Assembly: GCF_043290135.1 (NCBI RefSeq)
Contig: NC_134710.1
Coordinates: 142,552,832-142,616,831 of the forward strand
DNA from: Rhipicephalus microplus
Lineage: Eukaryota; Arthropoda; Arachnida; Ixodida; Ixodidae
DNA length: 64,000 nt
Direction: 5' to 3'
In this document: positions 41,521 to 51,774 of the stretch, piece after piece
How positions within the stretch are numbered: position 1 is the first letter of the stretch
How the letters are laid out: each line of letters starts with the position of its first letter
Program-made: the position numbers and the translations under genes
Notes under the pieces: generated by a model
Told to the model about the DNA's origin: nothing
The model's database searches: none
What the model saw: the letters and a program-made list of their open reading frames with translations, nothing else

Positions 41521-41999
41521 TTGATACGAGCATGCGTCTTTCATAGCTGCCCCGCCAACGAGAAAGCGTGAAGCGATGGCAGCGCACCAGGCGAGAGCGA
41601 GCGCTCGTTATTGCATGTGGGTGAGCGCGAAGCAGGCAGGCAGGCTTGTACTCCGCTAGCCGGCGTTGCCGCCGTTCTCACCACTCCAGTGGCATGCGCA
41701 AGTGTGCCCCCTCCACTCCAAATCAAATCAAGGAAAAAAAAAAAAACTACTTTGGTGCGTTGGCAGTGCCACGCTTTTAGTTAGCGTCACATATGTGGGG
41801 CCGCGCTGCATATGGGGGGTGCTCTACCGAATAGTTTTTTGCGGTGTCTGTGTCTATGTCGTTTGCTCTTCATTTTTGACCTCACGCGCGCGTGCAGTTT
41901 CACTGCGCGTGCATGGTGTGGCGCCCGACGATGTTCAGCTTTGCTTTTTTTTTTATTATTGCAATAGCCGTTTGACGGCGACGGCATTGCTGACCAAAT
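41521..41999. other. Left flank of the gypsy pol fragment
   Basis: No gag or protease was recognised. GTGGGGCCGCGCTGCAT near 41800 recurs inverted near 52560. The pol reading phase is open for only a short way left of 42001, so the element is broken at about 42000-42015. Confidence 0.35.
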
Positions 42000-42009
42000 A
42001 AGCTCACTG

Positions 42010-44934
42010 ATATTTAGCCATGGTATTTCAGTTGCTCGAGGTCTTGTCACTGTCACTGCTGGACGCACAAACTTGCTGCTCACTAACTTCAGCACTGAGC
42101 GCCGACATCTCCCGAAGGGTACAGCCGTCGCTTACTTTGACACTACTGCAGAAATCCAAGGCAGTTTATCGGGCCTAGACGAAGCACCTCAAGAAGAATC
42201 ACTACCTAATCTTGACGTTGGTACTACGTTGTCAAGGGACGAACGAACGAGACTTCTTGAGCTGCTAGCCGAATTCAAGGACTGCTTTTCATCGACATCA
42301 CGGGTCGGTCGAACGCCGCTAACAAAACATCGAATAATTACCCACGACGCAGCAAGGCCTATACACCAGAATCCTTATCGTGTGGCTCCAAAGGAACGGG
42401 AAGTGATACAGCAACAAGTCGCTAAAATGCTTGAAGATGATGTGATTCAGCCATCACAGAGCCCGTGGGCATCGCCTGTAGTATTAGTTAAGAAAAAGGA
42501 CGGTACCCTGCGTTTTTGCGTGGATTACAGGAAGCTGAATCAAGTGACTAAGAAAGATGTGTATCCGCTTCCACGTATTGATGACTCCCTCGATAGGCTT
42601 CGAAACGCTCGCTACTTTTCTTCAATGGACCTCAGAAGTGGATATTGGCAGATCGAGGTAGACCCAAGAGATCGTGAAAAAACCGCTTTTGTGACGCCGG
42701 ATGGTTTATATGAATTTAAAGTTCTACCGTTCGGTCTGTGCTCAGCGCCCGCTACTTTTCAAAGGCTCATGGACACTGTACTTTCAGGGTTAAAATGGAA
42801 GACCTGTTTAGTTTATCTAGACGACGTCATAGTGTTTTCCCCGACATTTGACGAGCATCTCAAGAGGCTAGAACTTGTTTTACGAGCCATACGCTCCGCA
42901 GGCCTTACATTGAAACCAGAGAAATGCCACTTTTGTTTTGAAGAACTGCTGTTTCTTGGTCATGTCGTCAGCTGTACCGGCGTTCGACCTGATCCCGAAA
43001 AACTTGCGGCCGTGACACAGTTCCCAGTACCGTCCGATAAGAAAGCTGTCAGGCGCTTTCTGGGCCTATGCGCCTACTATCGCCGGTTCATCGCCGACTT
43101 CGCACGGATTGCGTCGCCGTTAACTCGCCTTACTAGAGACGACGCCACCTTTGAGTGGAATCACGAACAGCAAGCAGCGTTTAATGACCTCCGCCAACGT
43201 CTTCAAACACCTCCAGTGCTTGCTCACTTCGACGAACAAGCGCCAACAATGCTTCACACTGACGCAAGCAATGTAGGCCTCGGAGCTGTGCTTGTGCAGT
43301 GGCAAGAAGACACGGAACGAGTGATCGCCTACGCAAGCAGGACGCTAACACGCGCCGAGGCCAATTATTCAACAACTGAGAAAGAATGCCTCGCCGTGGT
43401 CTGGGCAGTTATGAAATTTCGCCCGTACTTGTATGGCCGCCCTTTCAAAGTTATAAGTGACCATCATTCCCTGTGTTGGTTGACTAATTTAAGAGATCCA
43501 ACCGGCCGATTAGCACGGTGGAGTCTGAAGTTACAAGAGTTTGATATGACGGTCATACACAAGTCTGGGAAGCGCCATACGGACGCCGACTGCCTGTCTC
43601 GATCACCAGTACAGTCAGCTTCTCTTTCTGACGACGACGATATGGCCTTCCTTGGTGTTCTCGACGCGTCCACGATTGCTCAACAACAACGAAGTGACCC
43701 TGAATTGCTTGATTTGATTAATTACGTGGACGGACGTTCTTCGAGGGCACCGAAAGTCTTTGCAAGGACATTATCGTCGTTTTGCTTACGCAATGGCGTC
43801 CTCTACAAGAGAAACTTTTCGTCCATCGGAGCTCCCTATTTGCTCGTTATTCCTGCACCCCTTCGAACTGAAGTGCTCCAAGCATGTCACAATGAGCCGA
43901 CGTCTGGCCATTTAGGCTACACTCGCACATTGGCAAGAGTACAGCAGGGATACTACTGGCCACGACTCACAGCAGCCGTCAAGCACCACGTTCACACTTG
44001 CATCGATTGCCAGCGACGCAAGTCACCTCCAAAGAGACCCGCCGGTCAGCTGCAACCAGTTCAGGTTCCATGTACACCGTTTGAACAGGTAGGAATGGAT
44101 ATTTTAGGACCCCTTCCTACTTCTATTGCAGGGAATCGCTGGGTTATAGTCGCAACAGACTACCTAACCAGGTATGCCGAAACAAAAGCTATCCAAAAGA
44201 GCACCGCCGTGGAAGTGGCGAGATTTTTCATAGAAAATATTGTGCTACGCCACGGTGCTCCGACTATCGTGATCACGGACCGCGGAACAGCATTTACGGC
44301 AGCTATTTTAGACCACGTCCTCATGCTTAGTGGAACAACTCACCGTAAGACCACTGCGTACCACCCGCAAACAAATGGACTTACGGAGCGCCTCAACAAG
44401 ACGATTGAAGACATGCTGTCGATGTACGTGGATGTCCAACATAAGAATTGGGACGAGATTTTACCCTATATCACGTTCGCATACAATACGGCTAAACAAG
44501 AGACGACTCGCATGACTCCATTCAGCTTGGTTCACGGACGGGAGGTACGGACTATGCTGGATGCGATGTTGCCACATCAATGGGACGCTACCGACACAGG
44601 CGCTGACGTGTTCACTGAACGCGCGGAAGAAGCTAGACAGCTCGCCCGCTTACGGATCCACCAGCGACAAGACTACGACGCAGGCCGCTACAATGCTCGC
44701 CATAGAATTGTAACGTACAAAATCGGTGACAGAGTGTGGGTTTGGACACCCGTACGAAAACGTGGACTGTCCGAGAAGCTGCTAAGGCGATATTTCGGGC
44801 CATACCGAGTATCGCGCCAGCTAAGTGACGTCACCTACGAGGTTGTCTCCGACAGTCCCCAATGCCCGAGGCGTCGCCAGCACCAGCCTGAACTTGTTCA
44901 TGTAGTGCGTATGAAGCCGTATGTGAGTGACTGA
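42010..44934 (+). CDS. pol: Ty3/gypsy Pol polyprotein (RT, RNase H, integrase), 5'-truncated but uninterrupted
   Basis: The phase is open from 42010 (first ATG 42073) to the stop at 44932-44934, 953 codons from that ATG. Domains by residue from 42073: RT about 95-270 with the catalytic Asp in FSSMDLRSGYW (186) and YLDD at 248-251; RNase H about 385-500 with HTDAS (Asp 397) and TTEKECLAV; integrase zinc motif about 606-650 (HNEPTSGH ... CIDCQRRK); integrase core with GMDILG (676), ITDRGT (736) and LTERLN (772), a DD35E spacing; and a C-terminal module with GLSEKLLRRYFGPYRV (GPY/F type). All expected catalytic residues are present. These enzymes copy element RNA to DNA and insert it. The true initiator is upstream in gag, which is absent, so this copy is not autonomous. 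The connector before RT is homologous to that of the gag-protease fragment at 29.4 kb. Confidence 0.85.
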   Translation: MFSHGISVARGLVTVTAGRTNLLLTNFSTERRHLPKGTAVAYFDTTAEIQGSLSGLDEAPQEESLPNLDVGTTLSRDERTRLLELLAEFKDCFSSTSRVGRTPLTKHRIITHDAARPIHQNPYRVAPKEREVIQQQVAKMLEDDVIQPSQSPWASPVVLVKKKDGTLRFCVDYRKLNQVTKKDVYPLPRIDDSLDRLRNARYFSSMDLRSGYWQIEVDPRDREKTAFVTPDGLYEFKVLPFGLCSAPATFQRLMDTVLSGLKWKTCLVYLDDVIVFSPTFDEHLKRLELVLRAIRSAGLTLKPEKCHFCFEELLFLGHVVSCTGVRPDPEKLAAVTQFPVPSDKKAVRRFLGLCAYYRRFIADFARIASPLTRLTRDDATFEWNHEQQAAFNDLRQRLQTPPVLAHFDEQAPTMLHTDASNVGLGAVLVQWQEDTERVIAYASRTLTRAEANYSTTEKECLAVVWAVMKFRPYLYGRPFKVISDHHSLCWLTNLRDPTGRLARWSLKLQEFDMTVIHKSGKRHTDADCLSRSPVQSASLSDDDDMAFLGVLDASTIAQQQRSDPELLDLINYVDGRSSRAPKVFARTLSSFCLRNGVLYKRNFSSIGAPYLLVIPAPLRTEVLQACHNEPTSGHLGYTRTLARVQQGYYWPRLTAAVKHHVHTCIDCQRRKSPPKRPAGQLQPVQVPCTPFEQVGMDILGPLPTSIAGNRWVIVATDYLTRYAETKAIQKSTAVEVARFFIENIVLRHGAPTIVITDRGTAFTAAILDHVLMLSGTTHRKTTAYHPQTNGLTERLNKTIEDMLSMYVDVQHKNWDEILPYITFAYNTAKQETTRMTPFSLVHGREVRTMLDAMLPHQWDATDTGADVFTERAEEARQLARLRIHQRQDYDAGRYNARHRIVTYKIGDRVWVWTPVRKRGLSEKLLRRYFGPYRVSRQLSDVTYEVVSDSPQCPRRRQHQPELVHVVRMKPYVSD

Positions 44935-45190
44935 CTGCACGTTCAAAAAAATACTGTGCGTCTGAATCAGCATCGGGGCGATGCTCTTATAAGGAGGGGC
45001 AAGTGACACGTGTTTATATGAAAAAGAACGGTGATAGGAATGTTTCATAGATTCCAGCTAGTGGGTCAGGTGGTTGTTCGGGACGACAACGAAGCAGGCA
45101 TCTTGCTGTACAGCTGATCCTGAATACGCTTTTTTCGCTGCCGTAAGCTGCTGTCATCTTTTGTTCGCGTTGCACTGCGACACTATGGAG
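44935..45190 (+). mobile_element. 3' untranslated region with polypurine tract and possible start of 3' LTR
   Basis: About 55 bases after the pol stop lies AAGGAGGGGCAAG, a good polypurine tract, directly followed by TGACACGTG, which would be the first bases of a 3' LTR (about 45003). No end of the LTR can be set because no 5' LTR copy is in the window. Confidence 0.5.
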
Positions 45191-45830
45191 AGTCTTGGCT
45201 GTTTTTTGCAGTTTCCATCAGCACTGTCATTCGCTGTAAATGTATACATATCCATATATATGAAAATTCAAAAAAGAAAAGACACCCGTGCTTGGTGCCC
45301 AGCTCGTCACGATGCGCCGACCGCGCGTATCTCCTACGCTTACCTTGCCCTATGTATGGGGGGGGGGGTAGCTGCATAAGCGCGCTCTTATTCTTGGGTG
45401 GGGAGAATCGTGCGCCTTCGACTTTGACTGGAACAATTGCGTTTAGTTGCCGGGTGCACAAATATCAGTTCGCTCACTGTACAGGGTGGCGTTTGCAAAA
45501 AGAGAGCGATTTTCAAACACAGCAAAGCAACAAGTGGGGCACTTGTTAGTTCACACTTATATCTGTACCTGTGATTACGTTTCTCGCATCGTTTTTGTTT
45601 AAACAGTGCATTAAGTGTCGAGCGGTAAATGTTGTTAGTTCGCTCTCGTCCTGTGTATGTTGTTTTCGTGCATCATTTGTACATGAGTAGCACACTGCAC
45701 GTTTCGATCTGCTGCAGCGTACATTCCAAGTTGTTGCTATCCCATTCATCGCTTCGCCCTTGCGGTAAAACTGTGACTTTTCTTAATTTCGGACAACCGT
45801 GTCGTCACCATTGAGAGCATGTCAGATTAA
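45190..45830 (+). repeat. Dispersed repeat, copy 1 (inverted partner at 58.1-58.85 kb)
   Basis: Shared landmarks with 58090-58850 in inverted orientation are TGTATACATATCC, GTGCTTGGTGCCCAGCTCGT and GTTTAAACAGTGCATTAAGTG. The two copies are diverged by substitutions and indels. No coding motif or terminus was identified. It could be the remainder of an LTR or an unclassified element. Confidence 0.45.
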
Positions 45831-46189
45831 GCGCTGATGGAAACTCTACAAGACCCCGTGACAACGAATCTTTGGAGGTTGACTCGTCTTGTGCTTCCGT
45901 CTTGCACCGCGAGTTCACAGGCTGGTATCTTTGGTGATTATCCAATTAGTTCTGGCAACATGACAGTGCATTGAATGCAATGCAATGATCGCGATAGCAA
46001 GAAGTTGTAATGTTATAAAAAGTAAGGCTGGCAGCCAACTCTTTTGGATCCGATATTGCGGAACTCCTATATAATGCTGGTGTGCGCAAATACGGCCGCT
46101 CCAGGGAGAAGTGCTCCTTTCACAAGGAGCACTTCTCCTTGTGCAAATAATGCAATATTATTGCAAATAATGCAATAATAGGAAAACAG
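45831..46189. other. Spacer with a perfect 15-bp hairpin
   Basis: GGAGAAGTGCTCCTT (46105-46119), TCAC loop, and AAGGAGCACTTCTCC (46124-46138). The rest shows no feature. AATGCAATATTATTGCAAATAATGCAATAATA follows at 46146, itself weakly repetitive. Confidence 0.6.
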
Positions 46190-46665
46190 AATCTGCGCAT
46201 GACCACACATCAGCAAAATCGCACATACATGTGCCAAACGGCCTACCTTATCAAGAGTCAGCAAAATCGCACATACATGTGCCAAACGGCCTACCTTATC
46301 AAGAGCCAGTAAAATCTGTATCTTATGCTTTAAAATGCATAAGCGGCAGGAAGTTGAGCTGTGCCCATTAGGCAGAGATCACACTCTTACTTGAATAAAA
46401 CTGTATTCCTTACGTAACAAAGTGCTTGATTGGGCTGGTTGGTGCCGCATGATTGACGAAGAAAGTGCTTAACCGTGCAAACGACAGGAAGGGATAAAAG
46501 AGACAAGAATGGAGCGCTGAACTAACAACCAAAGTTTATTGCAAACCAACTGCAATAATAAGAAAACAGAATCTGCGCATGACCACACATCAGCAAAATC
46601 GCACATACATGTGCCAAACGGCCTACCTTATCAAGAGCCAGTAATATCAGCGCACCCTAGATAAC
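46190..46665 (-). mobile_element. Penelope-like element, downstream pLTR region with tandem duplication
   Basis: A segment with ACAGAATCTGCGCATGACC and CATGTGCCAAACGGCC occurs at 46195-46310 and at 46565-46640. In inverted orientation it recurs at 49540-49620. A 48-bp unit is tandemly repeated inside the first copy (starts 46211 and 46259). The block abuts the pogo-type insertion at 46668. On its other side, on the minus strand, the GIY-YIG coding remnant ends. This is the expected position of the terminal repeat (pLTR) of a Penelope-like element. Confidence 0.6.
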
Positions 46666-46667
46666 TA

Positions 46668-49121
46668 CAGTTAAACCTCGTTATAATGAGACGGGCTATA
46701 ACAAAATAATGGATATAACGAGCAAATCCTGATTCCCCTTGAAAGTCCCCATACAAACCAATGTATTCAAAACCTCGTTTTAGGCAAAATTTGCCTCTTA
46801 TGGGATATAACGAACAAATTTTGTTAGGAAGTAAAATTTTGAGCCGATGTCACGACAGTGCACAACACGAATTTGAGACGGCGCGCAACGCGAGAACTGT
46901 ATTTAGCAGTTCAAAACTCCCGCCACGCGCCCTCCAGCAACGCGCGCAAAGCAGACGGCACGCGCTGTTTCCGGAGGAGAAATCGCTGCACATGCGCCGC
47001 TTGGCTACCACCGACAGCGGAGCGCTCCGCAGCTCCGCGAATGTCTCGCCCTTTTCTTTTCTTTTGTGTCTTCTTTATATTCTCCCTCTCCCCTTTCTCA
47101 TGGCGCTGAGGCGCGCTTCCTATACTTACATACCCCATTCCCCTTGAGTAACCGGTTCCTAGAGGGCAGCGCAAAAGAGCGCCCCTTCTGCCCCTTCCTC
47201 TTCACAATCACTTTCTCTGCAAGTGTTGTCGCTCGCCGACGTGAGCCGCGTTGCTTTTGCGTGCGTGTTTCTTCTCTTTTTCGACCGCTTCCGCCTTATC
47301 TTTTATCGTGCTGCGCTCGTGATTCCAGCAACAGGCGGGAAGCGAAAGCGCACAACGCTAGATCAGAAGGCGGCTATGATAAGAGCCGTCGTATCGGGGA
47401 CCAAGAAAGGCAACGTGGCAAGAGACTTTGGCGTATCGACGAGCACACTGTCAACCATCTTGAGCAAGCAGGAGTCCATCATCGACGCTGTTGCACGTGG
47501 CATGAAAGGAAGCGCTAAGAGGATGAGGGCACCTGCCTTTGAAGCGGTCGAAAGGGCCGTTTTTAAATGGTTCTTGGACACGCGGGCCGTGAATCTGCCG
47601 GTGAGCAGCGCCTTGCTGCAAAGAAAAGCGAGAGTTTTTGCCTGCATCATGGGCTATGACAACTTCGTAGCAAGTTCGGGTTGGCTCCAACGCTTCAAGG
47701 AGCGCCATGAAATTGTCGGTAGAGCGGTCTGCGGCGAATCGAAATCTGTCGACGAAGCAGAGGCTACCAAGTGGGCGAAAGAAAACATCGTGCGGCTGCT
47801 AGAAAAATACAGCGCGGAGGATATTTTTAACGCGGACGAAACCACTCTCTTTTTCAAGATGTTGCCGCACAAGACGTTAGCCCTCAAAGGCGAGCCGTGC
47901 CATGGCGGCAAACAAAGTAAGCTGCGGATCACTGCGCTACTTTGTGCAAACATGACCGGCTGTGAGAAGCTGCCAATTTTCGTAATTGGCAAAAGTGCAT
48001 CCCCTCCCTGCTTTAAGGGGAAGAGGCAGCTTTAAGGGGAAGAGGCAGCTCCCAGTCAAGTACGTAGCCAATCGCAAAGCCTGGATGACCAGAGAGATTT
48101 TTTCAAAATGGCTTTGCGAATGGGACGAGAAGCTGGCAAAGGCGAACCGCAAGGTGCGCCTTGTTTTAGATAACTGCACCGCCCACCATACCGCTGCCGT
48201 GATTCAAAACATCGAGCTGCTGTTCCATCCAGCCAACAGCAGAGCAAAAATACAGCCGCTTGACCAAGGCGTGATTATGTCGCAGAAGGCAGGTTACCGC
48301 AAGCGTGTGATAGACAAGCTCCTGCTCAACATGAGGATGAAGCGAGACACCGATGTTGACTTGTACGCTGCACTCGAAATGCTTCAGGCGGCGTAGATGA
48401 GTGTGACGGCGGCCACGATCGGATACTGCTTTCGACACGCCTCATTTGCCGCCGCACCAGACGCCAGCGATGAGCCATCAGATGAGCCCACGGTTTTGCC
48501 ACATCAGACGAAGTCGCTGCATCATGGACGGCACTTCGTGATGCCGGTGTCGTGCCTGACAGCGAGTCGTTTTGCGACTATGTGAGTGTGGACTCGGAAG
48601 TGGTGGTAACGGAGCAGCTCCTGGATGACGATATTGTGCGTGCTGTCAGTGATCGTAACGAAACCAGTGACGATGACTCTGTCGACGAACAGGAGACAAA
48701 CGTGCCGACGGCATCGGAGGCATTAGACGCGGTGGACGTACTGCGCCGCTACTTCGGCGCTCACGAGGGCGGCGAAGATGGCTTGAACATTGCGGCCGCA
48801 GCTGAGCGAGCCATCGTTCGCATCAGGAAGATGCATCAACGTCCGATTACGGACTTCTTTGCAGCTAAGTCTGCCTCAAATGCAGGCTGTGTATTTTGAA
48901 GTGCATTAAAACAGGTTCATGACTTTTTCCTTTTTATTTGGGAATGCGGTTATTTTGTTGCATACCACCGTGCGGCGGGATGCTATTTCGCCCGCTATTT
49001 TTTTGGGGTAAGTAAAGTGCATAATATTTGCGGTAAACGCCCGCAACGGCTATAGCGAAATATTGGTTATAACGAGCAAATAGCGCCGGCCCTCCAATTT
49101 CGTTATAACGAGGTTTAACTG
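46668..49121 (+). mobile_element. pogo/Tigger-type DNA transposon, full length
   Basis: The left terminus CAGTTAAACCTCGTTATAA is repeated exactly, inverted, at the right end (TTATAACGAGGTTTAACTG). Sub-terminal repeats such as GGATATAACGAGCAAAT and GGTTATAACGAGCAAAT lie inside both ends. The left flank is TA; the right flank is CA, one change from the expected duplicated TA. Length is 2454 bp. It contains one transposase gene with several lesions. It is inserted in the Penelope-like element. Confidence 0.85.
47223..48899 (+). pseudogene. pogo/Tigger transposase with three lesions
   Basis: The first frame (47223-48035) carries a CENP-B-type N-terminal helix-turn-helix (KRKRTTLDQKAAMIRAVVSG ... 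VSTSTLSTILSK), a second CENP-B-type domain (SGWLQRFKERHEI) and the first catalytic Asp in IFNADET (codon 47835). The original start was probably just before IPATGGKRKR, where GTG now stands in place of ATG. A 19-bp tandem duplication (CTTTAAGGGG at 48011 and 48030) shifts the phase. The second frame, to 48396, has VLDNCTAH (Asp codon 48169) and IQPLDQGV (Asp codon 48262), a DD30D-type spacing. A TAG at 48394-48396 interrupts it where Trp is likely. After another shift near 48495 the acidic tail ends with ITDFFAAK (48899). In-cis transposition is impossible. Confidence 0.8.
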
Positions 49122-49470
49122 CAATTTCACAACCGTAAAGAAAAATCGAAGGTACGCTAACACAGGAAGCACCAAATTGTTGAATGTGGAAGGTTTCGCT
49201 AATCTCGCGCTCGCGCTGATTTTTATATCATCCCATAATCACACACTTGTCGAAAATTGGCTGACAGCCACACATTTTACAATGGTCTGCCAAGTGGCTG
49301 GGAACGGAGCCTTTTAGAGAGTTAGCATGCTCCCTCAAGCGATCATTAATGCATCAGCCGCCTGTTTGGCCAATGTAACAAAGCCCGCATGTAAACAATA
49401 TCTTGTATACAATCGCTAAAACACATTCAACATAGCGCATTTTTTAGTGCATACTACTTTCTTACGTCCA
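49122..49470 (-). pseudogene. GIY-YIG endonuclease domain of a Penelope-like element
   Basis: Reading the minus strand from about 49452, the frame contains CVLAIVYKILFTCGLCYIGQ, then TGG, a stop, CINDRLREHANSLKGSVPSH and ADHCKMCGCQPIFDKCVIMG, a second stop, then FHIQQFGASCVSVPSI. CxxCYIGQTG followed by RLREH is the GIY-YIG catalytic signature as found in Penelope-like elements, where it follows the reverse transcriptase and nicks DNA. Two in-frame stops are seen. The reverse transcriptase that should precede it (to the right) is missing. Instead an inverted terminal repeat copy follows at 49490. The domain's 3' end is cut by the pogo-type insertion. Confidence 0.75.
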
Positions 49471-49489
49471 GGGTTAACCATGAAAGACC

Positions 49490-49720
49490 CAAGAATTAGT
49501 TATCTAGGGTCCTCTGATACGACTGGTTCTTGATAAGGTAGGGCATTTGGCACATGTATGTGCGAATTTGCTGATGTGTGGTCATGCGCAGATTCTGTTT
49601 TCCTATATATATTGCAGTTGGTTTGCAATAAACTTTGGTTGTTAGTTCAGCGCTCTGTTCTCGTCTCTTCTATCCCCTCCTGTCGTTTACGCTGTTAAGA
49701 TCTTTCTTCGCCTTCCATTC
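49490..49720 (+). mobile_element. Penelope-like element, inverted pLTR copy
   Basis: AGTTATCTAGGGT, CTTGATAAGGTAGG, GTGGTCATGCGCAGATTCTG and GTTGTTAGTTCAGCGCTC match, in inverted orientation, the block at 46440-46665. So the coding remnant is flanked by terminal sequences in opposite orientations. Penelope-like elements often carry terminal repeats in direct or inverted arrangement and are often 5' truncated. Confidence 0.6.
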
Positions 49721-51060
49721 GTTACATAATATTTCATGTTTATTTTTTGCCACTAGTTACAGAATAACATGATCATGGATATCATAGGCGTATCAGCTGG
49801 GGGGGGGCAAGGGGGGTGCTAGCCCCCCCCCCCCCCCCCCCCCCACCACCAAGAAGTAGTAGGGTGGCTAACCCCGCCCCCCTTCCAACAGTGGTCAATG
49901 TTGGCTGCACGATGAGGAAACCGATGAGGAAAGGCGATTTTTTCTTTGACAACAGTGATCACTCAGTTATAATGTTACGAGGGGATCAATATATTACAAG
50001 AAAATGTTACATATAATAAAATATTTCCAAAAATTCTGCTGTGAAGATTTTTTTAGTAGACTCTTTGCAGTGCGGACCACTGTACAACGCTTTCGTGCCT
50101 TGTGCTGTAGCATTGCAGAGTAGGCTAGCCCTGAACAAGGTCCTATAAGATTACATCACTGGCTCATATGCTTTTATTCTGCTGTGCGTGGCTGGCTGAT
50201 GCAGCTACAGATGGGAATGAGCATAATTTTTATGGACTAATGAAAACGCTTGCTGCTTCAGGAAAATAACTTTCTTCCATAGAAAAGGAATAGCATCACC
50301 ACTACTCTGTAGAAGAGCCTATGAGTGTGATGAATTATTTTCAATGTTTGGTTTTGCCGCAATGAAAGAGGGGGAAAAAAAAGTTTGCGCTTAAGTCTCC
50401 AATCACCCAAATCAGTGATCAGTTTTCCTTACGATACCTTGTAATGGGGGCAGCAGCTTTCAAAGTGGCAACGAATAAAACAGTGGAATCGAGCAGTGCG
50501 AAGCTCAGCTTTTGACCTTTCCCTGAAACTTGATCCCACGAACCCGGCAGATAAGTAAAGTCCGTGGTTTTTTGCACTAAGTAGACTTAAAGAAGCGCAC
50601 ACTTGCAGGGCTGCTTATTCATTCCTCTTTTTTGGCAAGGATGAACTAATTATATTTATGCAGAGAGTTGTGAGGTGATGCATAAAAAATCTCCGCCATC
50701 TTCACAAATTGATGCGATGTAAGAGGCGCTTGCTCGGAGATGATCATGCAACCCATCAATCTTCCGTGTACATCTCCCACCATCAGATATAGGCGTGACA
50801 ATGTTAGTACATATCCCAGCACTGTCTGTTTGCATGTTTCTGCACATACCTGGTACTTTGTAGTAGAAAGCTGTGTATTTCTTGCAATTTTTTCATACAG
50901 TTATAACTATATCGCACAAATGCCCATGTTTATTGATAGTGACAGGATATATGCCATATCTATGACGATAATAGTGTATCCGATAATACCGTATTTATCT
51001 ATTTAACAAGCGTGTTTTTGCGTGTACCTTGTATTCCCTGACAGGAAGAAATCAACATTT
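49721..51060. other. Non-coding DNA with a long G/C homopolymer pair
   Basis: A G7 run at 49800 is followed by a C run of about 22 at 49825-49844, with CACCACC after it. The stretch from 49860 to 51060 has no gene or repeat that I can support. Confidence 0.4.
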
Positions 51061-51089
51061 TTGCAGGTTCGTCATTCGTTTCTCCCCGC

Positions 51090-51091
51090 AC

Positions 51092-51148
<57 letters not shown>
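51090..51148. repeat. CA/TA microsatellite
   Basis: CACACACACACACATACA followed by a TA run of about 40 bases. A plain dinucleotide repeat. Confidence 0.95.
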
Positions 51149-51151
<3 letters not shown>

Positions 51152-51657
51152 CGGGAACGAATTAGTAAGCTTGCCCCCCCCCCTACTCGTCAAGTAGTTG
51201 GGATGCCATATATACCCAGCACAGGTAGACGACTTATTTGGCTGCATTTACAATTTTTGCCCTAACTGACTTTTTCACGACGACTTTTCAAAATAACAAA
51301 TAATTTTTAGCCATCCCTTGATATTTGTTGTATCAAGATTTGACTATATATATATACTTTCTTTTATACAGTTAAACCTAGGCATAACAAAATTTACAAA
51401 GTTTTGAAAAAAAATCGTAATAAATAGAGGGTAAATAGAGAGATATCCACATTCAGTACAAAAATTAAAAAAAATAAATGCACAAATTAAACAAAAGAAG
51501 AAATGCAGGCAGAGACCACCCAAGACATTTATTTAGCGTTACAAAAATGCGTTATTATTGTGATGGCAACTATGTGGGCACTCTCAACGGGTTATTGCCG
51601 CTAAAGCCTTCTTCCTTAAGAAGAGTGGAAGCTTGGGCTAGTTGGTGTGTAGTCATA
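51149..51657. other. Spacer with a lone pogo-type end
   Basis: At 51370 CAGTTAAACCTAGGCATAAC resembles the terminal repeat of the pogo-type element at 46668 with a few changes. No partner end was found in this stretch. Confidence 0.35.
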
Positions 51658-51774
51658 TGGCAAGTTTTTTTTCAGCACGCGAACATAAGAAAAAAAGGAC
51701 AGAGTAGACAGACAGTGCTCTTTTTGTCTACTCTGTCCTTATTTCTTATGTTTACGCACTTAAAAAGCTTGCCA
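51658..51774. repeat. Imperfect fold-back with arms of about 50 bp
   Basis: The left arm (51658-51710) and right arm (51725-51774) are inverted repeats. Outer parts pair as TGGCAAG/CTTGCCA, and the inner parts as ACATAAGAAA and GGACAGAGTAGACA with their complements. The loop is 14 bases. Several mismatches lie in the A/T-rich middle. Transcripts could form a long hairpin. Confidence 0.75.

Noticed and set aside
46668..49121. Domesticated CENP-B-like host gene
   Set aside because: Perfect terminal repeats, TA target and coding lesions mark it as an ordinary dead transposon copy.
51096..51148. Dinucleotide run as a possible promoter or CRISPR-like array
   Set aside because: It is a simple CA/TA microsatellite. 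There is no spacer-repeat structure anywhere in the window.
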